A DNA stretch of 64,000 nt from PALSA-505 sp036496025. Its GTDB lineage: Bacteria; Actinomycetota; Actinomycetes; Streptosporangiales; Streptosporangiaceae. Under the pieces are notes generated by a model. The model worked only from the letters and a program-made list of their open reading frames with translations, was not told the DNA's origin and did not search any database. Positions within the stretch are counted from its first letter, which is position 1; each line of letters starts with the position of its first letter. A program made the position numbers and the translations under genes. Positions 31,900 to 40,588 of this stretch are shown one piece after another. The stretch is taken from contig DASXLW010000080.1 of NCBI GenBank assembly GCA_036496025.1, forward strand, positions 9,010 through 73,009, read 5' to 3'.

Positions 31900-33666
31900 C
31901 TACGGCTTCAGCTGGCTGATCTTGTCCTTGAACAGCGTGGTGGCGATCGTCGCCTTGCGCGGCTGGCCGCGCAGAAAAGCCTCGGTGAACTTCTTGGCCT
32001 GCTCGTACTCGACCTTGCCCGGCAGCGGCGGTTCGTCCGGGTTGACGTTGACGTCGAGCAGCGCGGGTCCCTGATGGGCCAGCATCCGCTGCACCGCCCC
32101 GCGCACATCGGCGGCCTGCTCAACCTTGATCCCGAGGGCGCCGTTGGCCTCGGCGAGCGCCGCGTAGTTGACGAACGGCTGCGGGTAGCGCACCCCGTGC
32201 TCGGGGTAGCCGAGCACCATCTGCTCCCACAGGATCTGGCCCAGGGAGTTGTTGTTGTTGATCACGATCTTGACCGGGAGCTGATGCTGGATGGCCGTGA
32301 TGAACTCGGCCATCAGCATGGAGAAGCCGCCGTCGCCGACGTAGCCGATGACCTGCCGGCCGGGGAACGCGTGCTGGATGCCGATCGCGTACGGCATGCC
32401 GGGCGCCATCGTGGCCAGGTTGCCGGACAGGAAGAACTCGCGCCCGCCGCGGATCATCCAGTGCCGCGCGGCCCAGGTCGCGATCGTGCCGCTGTCACAG
32501 GTGAGCACCGCGTCGTCGGCGGCCAGCTCGTCCAGCACGGCCACCACGTACTGCGGCGCGATGGGGTTGCGCTCGGCGTCCTCGAGGGCCGCCATCCTCT
32601 TGCGCCACTTCGCCGTCTCCTTCTGGTACTTCTCCAGCAAGGAGCCGTCGGAGCGCTGCTTGAGCAGCGGTAGCAGGCCGGCCAGGCCCTGCTTGGCGTC
32701 TGCGACCACGGGCACCTCGGTCGCGATCCGCCCGCCGGCCCGGGCCGGGTCGGCCTCGATCTGACCGATCCGCACCTTGCCCGCTTCCGGCAGGTGCTTG
32801 GTGTAGGGGAAGTTGGTGCCCACCAGGAACAGGGTGTCGATCTCCTCCATCAGGTCCTCGGACGGCCTGGTGCCGAGCAGGCCGATCCCGCCGGTGGTGT
32901 AGGGGGAGTCGTCCGGGACGGTCGCCTTCCCGGACAGCGTCTTGACGATCGGCGCGTCGAGCGTCTCGGCCAGGGCCAGCAGTTCCTCGCGCGCGTGCCG
33001 GGCGCCCGCCCCGGCCAGGATGGCGATCTTCTTCCCGTCGTTCAGCAGGTCGGCGAGCCGCTGCAGATCCTCGTCGTCCGGGCGTCCGGGCGCGGAAAGC
33101 ATGATCGGCGCGGTGTGCGGCGAACGGGCCGGTGCCACATGCTGCCACGGGTCGGCGTCGGCGTCAGCCACCTGGATGTCGTTGGGCACGGTGATGTGCG
33201 ACACGGTGCGGTGCGCGTAGGCGTTGCGTATGGCCAGGTCCACCACCGCCGGCACCTGTGCCGGGTTGTAGATCATCTGGTCGTATCCCGCGACGTCCTG
33301 GTACAGCTTGTCCATCGCGACTTCCTGCTGGTACCCGGTGCCGAGGACCGACGTCTCCTGCGTGCCGGTGATGGCCAGCACCGGCATGTGGTCGAGCTTG
33401 GCGTCGTACAGGCCGTTCAGCAGGTGGATGCCGCCGGGTCCCGAGGTGGCCAGGCACACGCCGAGCCGGCCGGTGGCCTTGGCGTGCGCGGTGGCCATGA
33501 AGGCGGCGGCCTCTTCGTGGTGAACGAGGACGAACCGGATCTTGTCCTGGTTCCGCCGCAGGCCCTCCATGATCCCGTTGATGCCGTCGCCGGGAATCCC
33601 GAATACGGTATCCACGCCCCATTCGGCCAGCCGCTCGATCAATGCCTCAGAAACGCTCTGTCCCAC
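31900..33666 (-). CDS. Thiamine-pyrophosphate enzyme, pyruvate oxidase/PoxB-like
   Basis: A 588-residue member of the POX/ALS family. The catalytic Glu is in LVHHEEAAAFMATAHAK (about residue 51). The middle FAD/Rossmann-type domain includes KIAILAGAGARHAREEL. The TPP motif is GYVGDGGFSML ... INNNNSLGQI (about residue 440). Sequence features (PGDGINGIMEGLRR, YQQEVAMDKLYQDVA) are closer to pyruvate dehydrogenase (quinone) and pyruvate oxidase than to acetolactate synthase. It probably decarboxylates pyruvate to acetate at the membrane, passing electrons to quinone. GTG 33666 follows AGGAGGT by 8 bp. The gene lies upstream of the GMC operon on the same strand, 28 bp before its first gene, so co-transcription is likely. 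Confidence 0.88.
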   Translation of the reverse strand: MGQSVSEALIERLAEWGVDTVFGIPGDGINGIMEGLRRNQDKIRFVLVHHEEAAAFMATAHAKATGRLGVCLATSGPGGIHLLNGLYDAKLDHMPVLAITGTQETSVLGTGYQQEVAMDKLYQDVAGYDQMIYNPAQVPAVVDLAIRNAYAHRTVSHITVPNDIQVADADADPWQHVAPARSPHTAPIMLSAPGRPDDEDLQRLADLLNDGKKIAILAGAGARHAREELLALAETLDAPIVKTLSGKATVPDDSPYTTGGIGLLGTRPSEDLMEEIDTLFLVGTNFPYTKHLPEAGKVRIGQIEADPARAGGRIATEVPVVADAKQGLAGLLPLLKQRSDGSLLEKYQKETAKWRKRMAALEDAERNPIAPQYVVAVLDELAADDAVLTCDSGTIATWAARHWMIRGGREFFLSGNLATMAPGMPYAIGIQHAFPGRQVIGYVGDGGFSMLMAEFITAIQHQLPVKIVINNNNSLGQILWEQMVLGYPEHGVRYPQPFVNYAALAEANGALGIKVEQAADVRGAVQRMLAHQGPALLDVNVNPDEPPLPGKVEYEQAKKFTEAFLRGQPRKATIATTLFKDKISQLKP

Positions 33667-33801
33667 TGCGCCTGACCTCCTGTTGCGCGATTACGTACCT
33701 GCCACGCCCGCGAACGGGCGTCATCCGAAGCTGTCCGCCAGGACGACGGCCAAACATCGCGCCCGGCGTTTGATGCTCTCGGCCGCAGGTAGAGGCCGGT
33801 C

Positions 33802-34905
33802 ATGGCCGATCAACCAGAGATCCAGGACGTTGCCGCCGCGGTTTACGTCATCCCGACCGACGCGCCGGAAGCAGACGGGACGCTGGCCTGGGATAAGACC
33901 ACGCTGGTGCTGGTGACCGCGCAGGCCGGCGGCGAGGAGGGCACCGGCTGGACCTACGCGGCCGGAGCGGCCGCTTCGGTGGTGACCGACGTGCTGGCCG
34001 GCGTGGTCCTGGGCCGCAACGCGTTCGACATCCCCGGCGCCAGCGAGGCCATGGCGCGGGCGGTGCGCAACATCGGCCGGCCCGGGGTCGCCGCCACCGC
34101 CATATCGGCCGTGGACGTGGCGCTGTGGGACCTCAAGGCCCGGCTCCTCGGCCTGCCCGTCACCGACCTGCTCGGCCGGGCCCGCCAGCATGTCCCCGTC
34201 TACGGGAGCGGCGGCTTCACCAGCTACGACGAGCAGCAGACGCGCGACCAGCTGGCCGGCTGGCTGGCCGACGGCATCGGCCGGGTAAAGATCAAGATCG
34301 GGGAGTCCTGGGGCGGCAACGAGCAGCGCGACCTCGCGCGGGTGGCGCTGGCCCGCGAGGTCATCGGACCGGACCGGGAGCTGTACGTGGACGCGAACGG
34401 CGGCTACACCGTCGGCCAGGCCGTCCGGGTCGGACAGCGACTGGCCGGCCACGGCGTGACCTGGTTCGAGGAGCCGGTGTCCTCCCGGGATCTCGCCGGG
34501 CTGGCCGCGGTCCGGCGGCAGATCACCGCGGACGTGGCCGCCGGCGAGTACAGCTGGTCACTGGCCGACTCGGCCGCGCTGATCGATGCGGGCGCGGTGG
34601 ACTGCCTGCAACTGGACGTCACCCGCTGCGGCGGGATCACCGAGTTCGTGCGCGGCGCGGCGCTGGCCGCGGCGCACAACCTGCAGGTATCGGCGCACTG
34701 CTGCCCGAGCCTGCACGCGCACGTCGGCGCCGCCGTGCCCAACCTGCGGCACGTCGAGTACTTCCACGATCACCAGCGGATCGAGCAGATGCTGTTCGAC
34801 GGGGCGCCGAAGCCGGAGGGCGGGGAGCTGACCCCGGACCCGGCCGCGCCAGGCCTGGGCATCCGGCTCCGGCATTCGGACGCCGAGCGGTTCCGCCGGG
34901 GATGA
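33802..34905 (+). CDS. Enolase-superfamily enzyme (mandelate racemase/muconate lactonizing type)
   Basis: A 367-residue protein. The N-terminal capping domain leads to a barrel with the K-x-K base motif VKIKIGES, metal ligands in YVDANGGY, WFEEPVS and AAGEYSW, and a C-terminal His in VSAHCCPSLHAHVG. The Lys and His on opposite faces suggest racemisation or dehydration of a sugar acid. Similar actinobacterial proteins are annotated as mandelate racemases or L-fuconate/galactonate dehydratases; the sequence does not decide. ATG 33802 has a nearby GAGG. It is divergent from the pyruvate-oxidase-like gene and 166 bp before a GH15 glucosidase. Confidence 0.88.
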   Translation: MADQPEIQDVAAAVYVIPTDAPEADGTLAWDKTTLVLVTAQAGGEEGTGWTYAAGAAASVVTDVLAGVVLGRNAFDIPGASEAMARAVRNIGRPGVAATAISAVDVALWDLKARLLGLPVTDLLGRARQHVPVYGSGGFTSYDEQQTRDQLAGWLADGIGRVKIKIGESWGGNEQRDLARVALAREVIGPDRELYVDANGGYTVGQAVRVGQRLAGHGVTWFEEPVSSRDLAGLAAVRRQITADVAAGEYSWSLADSAALIDAGAVDCLQLDVTRCGGITEFVRGAALAAAHNLQVSAHCCPSLHAHVGAAVPNLRHVEYFHDHQRIEQMLFDGAPKPEGGELTPDPAAPGLGIRLRHSDAERFRRG

Positions 34906-34940
34906 TGCCGCCGAACGGCTCCGCGGCCGGGCCGCCCGCA

Positions 34941-35050
34941 GTGGACGGCCACGCGCGGCGGCACGGCCGGAATGGACGGCCCCGCGCGACGGCCAGGCCC
35001 GGCCGGAATGGACGGCCACACGCGACGGGCCGGCCCGGAGTGGACGGCCG
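34941..35050. repeat. Degenerate direct repeats of a TGGACGGCC core
   Basis: The core TGGACGGCC recurs four times at 34942, 34973, 35009 and 35041, spaced 31, 36 and 32 bp, within GC-rich filler that is also partly repeated (CCCGGCCGGAATGGACGGCC). The block fills the space between the enolase-superfamily gene and the GH15 gene, so it may include the promoter of the latter or be a variable repeat. Confidence 0.6.
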
Positions 35051-35071
35051 CGTTCCGGGTAGCTGACGCGG

Positions 35072-36832
35072 GTGAGACATTATCCCCTGCACGTCCTGCG
35101 GGACTATGCGGTGATCGCCGACGGCGAGCGGGGCGCCGTCATCGGTCCGCGCGGCGAGATCGTGTGGCTGTGCGCTCCCCGGTGGCACTCGGATGCGGTC
35201 TTCAGCCGCCTGATCGGCGGTGACGGGGCGTACGCCGTCACGCCCGATGACGAGTTCGTCTGGGGCGGGTACTACGAGGACGGCAGCCTGATCTGGCGCA
35301 GCCGGTGGATCACCGGATCGGGCATCACCGAATGCCGCGAGGCCCTCGCCTACCCCGCCACGCCGGACCGGCTCGTGCTACTCCGCCAGGTCGTTCCCCG
35401 GCAGGGCACGGCGACGGTGACGGTGCAACTTGACCCGCGGGCCGGGTTCGGTCGCCGCGGCCTGCGGTCGGTCCGCCAAGATGAGCACGGCACCTGGACC
35501 GGCCGGGTCGGCGAACTGTACCTGCGCTGGTCCGGCGACGTCGCGGCGGCGAAGGTACGCCGGGCCGGGGGGCACCCGTTCCTGGAGCTGTCCCTGACCG
35601 TGCCGCCCGGCGAACACCGCGACCTGGTCCTCGAACTCGGAACCAAGCCGCCCCAGGACGGGCCGCCCGAGGCCGGCCGGCTCTGGCACGTCACCCGGGA
35701 CCAGTGGGATCAGGCCGTCCCGCCGTTGCAGCACACCCTGGCCTCCCGGGACGCCCGGCAGTCGCTGGTGGTGCTGCGCGGCTTGACCAGCGCCGCGGGC
35801 GGGATGGCCGCGGCCGCCACCACCAGCCTGCCGGAGCGGGCCGAGGAGGGCCGCAACTACGACTACCGGTACGCCTGGATCCGCGATCAGAGCTATGCCG
35901 GGCAGGCCGCCGCCGCGGCCGGGGCCTGGCCGATCCTGGATGACGCGGTGCGATTTGTCTGCGAGCGGCTGCACGCCGACGGGCCGGACCTGGTGCCGGC
36001 CTACACCGTGGACGGCGGCCCGGTGCCCAACCAGCGCCGGCTCGACCTGCCCGGCTACCCGGGCGGATTCGATCTGGTGGGTAACTGGGTGAACCGGCAG
36101 TTCCAGCTGGACAGCCTGGGCGAGACGCTGCTCCTGCTGGCCGCCGCAGCCCGCAGTGACCGGCTGGACACCGAAGGCTGGCGAGCGGCCGAGATCGCCG
36201 CCGAGGCCATCGCCAAACGCTGGCAAGAGAACGATGCCGGAATCTGGGAGATGGACAACCGGGCCTGGACGCACAGCCGGCTGACCTGCGTGGCCGGCCT
36301 GCGCGCCGCGGCACGCAGCTGTGACTCGCAACCGCAGGCCACCGAGTGGGCCGCGCTCGCGGACGCCATCATGGCCCGCACCGCGGCCATCGCGGTACAT
36401 GATTCCGGCCGCTGGCAGCGATCCCCCGATGACCCGGCGATCGACGCCGCGCTGCTGCTGCCGCCCATCCGCGGCGCGCTGCCGCCCGATGACCCGCGCA
36501 CACTGGAGACGCTGCGCGCCTACCGAGACGAACTCACCCTGGACGGTTACGCCTACCGGTTCCGGCACGACGCAGGGCCGCTGGGTGATGCCGAGGGCGC
36601 CTTCCTGCTCTGCGGGTTCATCCTGGCCCTGGCCCTGCACCAGCAGGGCGACGAGATCGGCGCCGTGCGCTGGTTCGAGCGCACCCGGGCCGCGTGCGGT
36701 TCCCCCGGCCTGTACTCCGAGGAATACGACGTAACCGAACGGCAACTGCGAGGGAACCTGCCCCAGGCGTTCGTGCACGCGCTCATGCTCGAGTGCGCCG
36801 TACGGCTGGCCGCTCCCTGGCCGCAGCCATGA
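35072..36832 (+). CDS. Glycoside hydrolase family 15 (glucoamylase/trehalase-like)
   Basis: A 586-residue protein. The N-terminal beta domain begins LRDYAVIADGERGAVIGPRG. The (alpha/alpha)6 catalytic barrel shows GRNYDYRYAWIRDQSYA, then DLVGNWVNRQFQLDSLGE. The general acid lies in GIWEMDNRAWTHSRL (about residue 392) and the general base in GLYSEEYDVTERQLRGNLPQ (about residue 549). Such short cytosolic GH15 enzymes without a signal peptide are often trehalases in mycobacteria and relatives or act on maltodextrins. The start is GTG 35072 with a poor ribosome site. It lies 37 bp upstream of an SDR gene on the same strand. Confidence 0.92.
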   Translation: MRHYPLHVLRDYAVIADGERGAVIGPRGEIVWLCAPRWHSDAVFSRLIGGDGAYAVTPDDEFVWGGYYEDGSLIWRSRWITGSGITECREALAYPATPDRLVLLRQVVPRQGTATVTVQLDPRAGFGRRGLRSVRQDEHGTWTGRVGELYLRWSGDVAAAKVRRAGGHPFLELSLTVPPGEHRDLVLELGTKPPQDGPPEAGRLWHVTRDQWDQAVPPLQHTLASRDARQSLVVLRGLTSAAGGMAAAATTSLPERAEEGRNYDYRYAWIRDQSYAGQAAAAAGAWPILDDAVRFVCERLHADGPDLVPAYTVDGGPVPNQRRLDLPGYPGGFDLVGNWVNRQFQLDSLGETLLLLAAAARSDRLDTEGWRAAEIAAEAIAKRWQENDAGIWEMDNRAWTHSRLTCVAGLRAAARSCDSQPQATEWAALADAIMARTAAIAVHDSGRWQRSPDDPAIDAALLLPPIRGALPPDDPRTLETLRAYRDELTLDGYAYRFRHDAGPLGDAEGAFLLCGFILALALHQQGDEIGAVRWFERTRAACGSPGLYSEEYDVTERQLRGNLPQAFVHALMLECAVRLAAPWPQP

Positions 36833-36869
36833 CCAGACACGACAACTTTGTCAAGGAGGAACAAGGCTC

Positions 36870-37880
36870 ATGACCGAGACAGTGATGATCACCGGAGCCA
36901 GCGGCGGCATCGGACGCGCAACCGCCCGGCTGTACGGCGAGCGCGGCGCCAGCGTGGGGCTGATCGCCCGCGGCGACTCCGGCCTGGCCGGAGCGGCCGC
37001 GGATGTCGAAGAGGCGGGCGGGAAGGCGCTGGCCGTGCCGACCGATGTGGCCGAATACAGCCAGCTGGAAGACGCGGCCCGCCAGGTGGAAGAGCAGTTC
37101 GGACCGATCGATACCTGGATCAACGTCGCCTTCTCCTCGGTGTTCGCGCCGTTTGCCGACATCAGGCCCGATGAGTTCCGCCGGGTGACGGAGGTCAGCT
37201 ACCTGGGGTTCGTCTACGGCACGATGGTCGCGCTGGCCCGGATGAAGCCTCGCGACCGGGGCACGATCGTGCAGGTCGGGTCCGCGCTCGGGTACCGGAG
37301 CATCCCGCTGCAGTCCGCCTACTGCGGGGCCAAGCACGCGGTCAACGGGTTCACCTCCTCGCTGCGCTGCGAGCTGATGCACGAGCACTCGGGCGTGCGG
37401 GTCACGGTCGTGCAGATGCCGGCGGTGAATACGCCCCAGTTCTCCTGGGTTCGCTCCAAGCTGCCCCGCCACCCGCAGCCGGTGCCGCCCATCTACCAGC
37501 CCGAGGTCGCGGCGCGCGGCGTGCTGTACGCCGCCGATCATCCGGGCCGCAGGGAGTACTGGGTCGGGGCCAGCACCGCGGTCACGATCGCGGCCAACAA
37601 GTTCGCGCCCGCCCTGCTGGACCGGTACCTGGCCAAGACCGGCTACAACTCCCAGCAGACCGACCAGGCCGGGCCCGATCGGGGCCCTGGCAACCTGCAA
37701 CGGCCGGACGACGCCCGCGACGGGCAGGATCACGGCGCGCACGGGATCTTCGACAGCCAGGCGCACTCCCGCAGCGCCCAGCTGTGGGCGGTCACGCACC
37801 CGCGGATCACCGGCGCCGTGGCCGTCGCCGGGGTGGCGGCGGGCGCCGTACTGGCCGGAAGGCTGGCCGGGCGCAAGTGA
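36870..37880 (+). CDS. SDR-family oxidoreductase with C-terminal membrane helix
   Basis: A 336-residue classical short-chain dehydrogenase. The cofactor motif is MITGASGGIGRATARLYGER (residues 6-25) and the active site is Ser in VQVGSALGY with Tyr-x3-Lys in SAYCGAKHA. The C-terminus is extended by about 80 residues: a Gln/Asp-rich linker and a terminal hydrophobic helix (AVAVAGVAAGAVLAGRLAGRK) that should anchor it to the membrane. AAGGAGG lies about 10 bp before ATG 36870. The stop overlaps the start of a small membrane protein. The substrate is unknown. Confidence 0.9.
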   Translation: MTETVMITGASGGIGRATARLYGERGASVGLIARGDSGLAGAAADVEEAGGKALAVPTDVAEYSQLEDAARQVEEQFGPIDTWINVAFSSVFAPFADIRPDEFRRVTEVSYLGFVYGTMVALARMKPRDRGTIVQVGSALGYRSIPLQSAYCGAKHAVNGFTSSLRCELMHEHSGVRVTVVQMPAVNTPQFSWVRSKLPRHPQPVPPIYQPEVAARGVLYAADHPGRREYWVGASTAVTIAANKFAPALLDRYLAKTGYNSQQTDQAGPDRGPGNLQRPDDARDGQDHGAHGIFDSQAHSRSAQLWAVTHPRITGAVAVAGVAAGAVLAGRLAGRK

Positions 37881-38278
37881 CGCAGAAACAGGACCGCCTG
37901 GCCGCGCTGTCTCTGCTCGACGCGGTGCGCGCCTGCTACGGCGGGCTGCTGCTCGCCGCGCCGCGCCGGATGCTGACCGTGTGCGCGCCCGGGCAGGCCG
38001 GTCCCCGCGCCCTCGGGGTGGTCCGGGTGCTCGGCGCTCGCCACCTGCTGCAGGCAGCGCTGACCGCCGGGGTCCTGTCCGCGCGCGGGCCGTCACAGGA
38101 GATCCCGCCGGGCCGGGCGCTGCGGGCCGGCTCGGGAGTCGACACCGCGCACGCGGCCTCGATGCTCGGCCTCGCGCTGGCTCACCGGCCACTGCGCCGG
38201 GCCGCTCTGGCCGACGCACTGCTGGAGAGCAGCCTGGCCGCGTTCGGGATCATGGCCGCCCGGCGGCTGCGGCGCTAA
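37877..38278 (+). CDS. Small membrane protein coupled to SDR
   Basis: A 133-residue protein starting at a GTGA overlap (37877-37880) with the SDR gene. Hydrophobic stretches such as LSLLDAVRACYGGLLLAAP, ALGVVRVLGARHLLQAALTAGVL and AASMLGLALAHRPLRRAAL suggest two to three membrane-associated helices in an Arg-rich background. No family is recognised. Translational coupling implies it works with, or supports, the membrane-anchored SDR. It converges on the Mrp operon. Confidence 0.7.
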   Translation: MTQKQDRLAALSLLDAVRACYGGLLLAAPRRMLTVCAPGQAGPRALGVVRVLGARHLLQAALTAGVLSARGPSQEIPPGRALRAGSGVDTAHAASMLGLALAHRPLRRAALADALLESSLAAFGIMAARRLRR

Positions 38279-38360
38279 CGCGTAACCGCGCAACGCTCCG
38301 CGGATGGCCCTCGTGTATCCCGCCGTGCCCGGCGTCGGCGAATGATGCAGCGCACATCGG

Positions 38361-40235
38361 TCAGCGGATGGTGAGCGCCAGGGAGCCGCCGACGCAGGCC
38401 AGGCCGATGACGATCCACGTGACGTAGTCGTTGATCACGCCGCTCTGGAAGCGGCGGATCGGCTGGACCAGGCCGGTACCCGGTTCGAACCCGCGCCGGA
38501 GCAGGGGCAGCCGCCGCCAGTAGAGCGCGAGGAAGGCGAGGACGAGGCCGCCAGCGGCCGAGGCGGTCCCGGTCACCACGTCGGCCACGGTGATGCCGGT
38601 GCTCTCCGGACCGGAGATGGCCACGGGATGAGCGATGTGGCCCCCGGACAGCACCGTGCGGTTGTAGGCCGCCTGGTCCTGGAACCGGATGGCCGCTCCC
38701 TGAACGCCCGCCCCGAGGTGAGGCAGCAGCGTGATGACCACCGCGGCCACGACCAGCAGCGCGGCGGGCACGATCATGGACAGCGGGGTGCGACGCTTGC
38801 CGCGCTCCGTCTCGCTGGTCTCCTCCGAAGCCTCCCGCGCCATCTGCGGATCTTCGGTGGGCGGATCGCCGAGCCCGTAGAAGACGCCGCCCGCCACCCG
38901 GAGCACGGCCCCGCCGACCAGCACCGAGCAGATGATGAGCACCACGGTGATCCAGGTCATCCCGTGCGCGGCGCCGGTGTCCTCGATCCAGCCCTTGCCC
39001 AGGAAGGTGGCGAACGGCGGCAGGTCGGCCAGGCCCAGCGCGGCCAGCGTGAACACCACCCCGGTCACCCGCAGCTGGCGGCCGCGTCCGTGCAGCCACG
39101 GTTCGTTGACCGAGCCGAGCCGGTGCAAGATGATGCCCACGCAGATGAACAGCGCCGCCTTCAGCAGGCCGTGACCGGCGACGTAGATCGCCGCGCCGGC
39201 CAGCCCGAGCGGCGTGAGCAGGGCAAAGCCGGCCAGGAACATGCCGGCGTGACTGATGGTGGAGAACGCCAGCAGCCGCTTCAGGTGCCGCTCGCGGAAG
39301 CAGAACAGCGCGCCCACGACCGCGGTCAGCAGGCCGAGGGCCAGGAACGTATGCGTGATCACGTCCCGGTGCCCGAGGGCGTCGCCGAACATCGACCAGT
39401 ACACCCGGGCGATGCCGTACAGCCCGAGTTCCACCATCACCCCGGAGAACAGCACGCAGACCGGGGTCGGTGCCACCGCGTGCGCGTCGGCGAGCCAGAA
39501 GTGGAAGGGCACGATCGAGCTCTTGATCAGCAGGCCGGTGATGATCAGGAGAAACGCCACCACGACCAGGCCGTCGGGCCGGTGCCCGGCGATGTCGCGG
39601 CCGATCTGCGCCATGTTGAGCGCGCCGGTGCGGCCGTAGATCACGGCGATTCCGGACAGCGACAGGTATGCGCCCACGCTGTTGGTGATGGCGAAGTTGA
39701 GCGCGCCCTGGATCGGCCCGCGTTCCTCTGGCCGGTAGGCGGTCAGGGCGTAGGCCGACACGCCCATCACCTCGAACCAGACGAACAGGTCGAAGATGTC
39801 CCCGGTCAGGCAGAAGCCGACCATGCCCGCCAGAAAGGTCAGCATCAGCGCGTGGTAGTAGGTGGAGATCTCCTCGAAGTACCGCCACGAGAAGACCATC
39901 GCCACCGTGACCAGGACCGCGGCCAGGCAGGCCAGCCCCGCGCTGAGCGGGCCGACGGCGAAGTCGATCCCGATCGCGATCCCGCGCGACGGCCTGAAGC
40001 CGGCGAACCAGTAGATCTGGTCGCCATGAACCGTGCGCGCCATGAGCACGGCCAGCATGGCCGCCACAGCGGCGGCGGTGATGATGGCGGCGGAATCCAG
40101 GATCCGGCGCCGGGGGCGGAGCAGGCGGTTCAACGCCGACAGCACCGCCGCGGCCAGCAGCGGCACGACCACGGCCAGCGCGGGCAGCTGGTCCGTGACC
40201 GGCAGCTGATTCATCACCGGCAGGTGGCTCAGCAT
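38361..40235 (-). CDS. MrpD/MbhH-type proton-conducting antiporter subunit
   Basis: A 624-residue membrane protein of the NuoM/MrpD family with about 14-15 TM helices. The conserved TM5 Glu is in LFVWFEVMGVSAYALTAY and the TM7 Lys in GLLIKSSIVPFHFWLADAHA, the two residues needed for ion translocation in Mrp and complex I. A hydrophilic insertion of about 40 residues (EDPQMAREASEETSETERGK) precedes the C-terminal helices, as in longer MrpD relatives. It is the last gene of a seven-gene operon and its only NuoL/M/N-type subunit. It starts 5 bp after mrpC ends. Confidence 0.9.
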   Translation of the reverse strand: MLSHLPVMNQLPVTDQLPALAVVVPLLAAAVLSALNRLLRPRRRILDSAAIITAAAVAAMLAVLMARTVHGDQIYWFAGFRPSRGIAIGIDFAVGPLSAGLACLAAVLVTVAMVFSWRYFEEISTYYHALMLTFLAGMVGFCLTGDIFDLFVWFEVMGVSAYALTAYRPEERGPIQGALNFAITNSVGAYLSLSGIAVIYGRTGALNMAQIGRDIAGHRPDGLVVVAFLLIITGLLIKSSIVPFHFWLADAHAVAPTPVCVLFSGVMVELGLYGIARVYWSMFGDALGHRDVITHTFLALGLLTAVVGALFCFRERHLKRLLAFSTISHAGMFLAGFALLTPLGLAGAAIYVAGHGLLKAALFICVGIILHRLGSVNEPWLHGRGRQLRVTGVVFTLAALGLADLPPFATFLGKGWIEDTGAAHGMTWITVVLIICSVLVGGAVLRVAGGVFYGLGDPPTEDPQMAREASEETSETERGKRRTPLSMIVPAALLVVAAVVITLLPHLGAGVQGAAIRFQDQAAYNRTVLSGGHIAHPVAISGPESTGITVADVVTGTASAAGGLVLAFLALYWRRLPLLRRGFEPGTGLVQPIRRFQSGVINDYVTWIVIGLACVGGSLALTIR

Positions 40236-40240
40236 CGCCG

Positions 40241-40588
40241 TCAGCCCTTGAACTGAACGAGCTCTTGCGGGTCGAGCGTGCCGAACCGGTTGTGCGCCTG
40301 GATGGCGAACGCCAGCAGCAGCGCGGTCACGGCCGCCTCGACCACCACGTCGGTCAGTGCGAGGGCCTGCACCACGGGGTCCACCGCCGGGGTGTGCAGC
40401 GGGATGTCGAAGAAGTACGGGGCCACCGCGCCGGTCTTGTAGCCCACGCCCAGCAGCAGCACATAGGTCGAGGACTGGACGATGATCAGGCAGATGATCA
40501 GGTGCACGAGATGACGGCTGGTGATGACGCCGTACAGTCCGACACCCAGGATCCAGGCCACCACGACGAACGGGAAGAACTGCATCAC
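40241..40588 (-). CDS. MrpC/MbhG-type antiporter subunit (NuoK-like)
   Basis: A 115-residue protein with three TM helices: FVVVAWILGVGLYGVITSR, LVHLIICLIIVQSSTYVLLL and ALTDVVVEAAVTALLLAFAI. The late ALALTDVVVEAAVTALLLA contains the Glu that corresponds to the essential Glu of NuoK/MrpC. The start is GTG 40588 in a GTGA overlap with the upstream MrpB fusion. It functions as part of the Mrp membrane complex. Confidence 0.9.
   Translation of the reverse strand: MMQFFPFVVVAWILGVGLYGVITSRHLVHLIICLIIVQSSTYVLLLGVGYKTGAVAPYFFDIPLHTPAVDPVVQALALTDVVVEAAVTALLLAFAIQAHNRFGTLDPQELVQFKG

Noticed and set aside
38275..39888. Long minus-strand frame of 537 codons inside the mrpD region
   Set aside because: It is another frame of the mrpD gene with Arg/His/Gly-rich shadow composition and no membrane helices.
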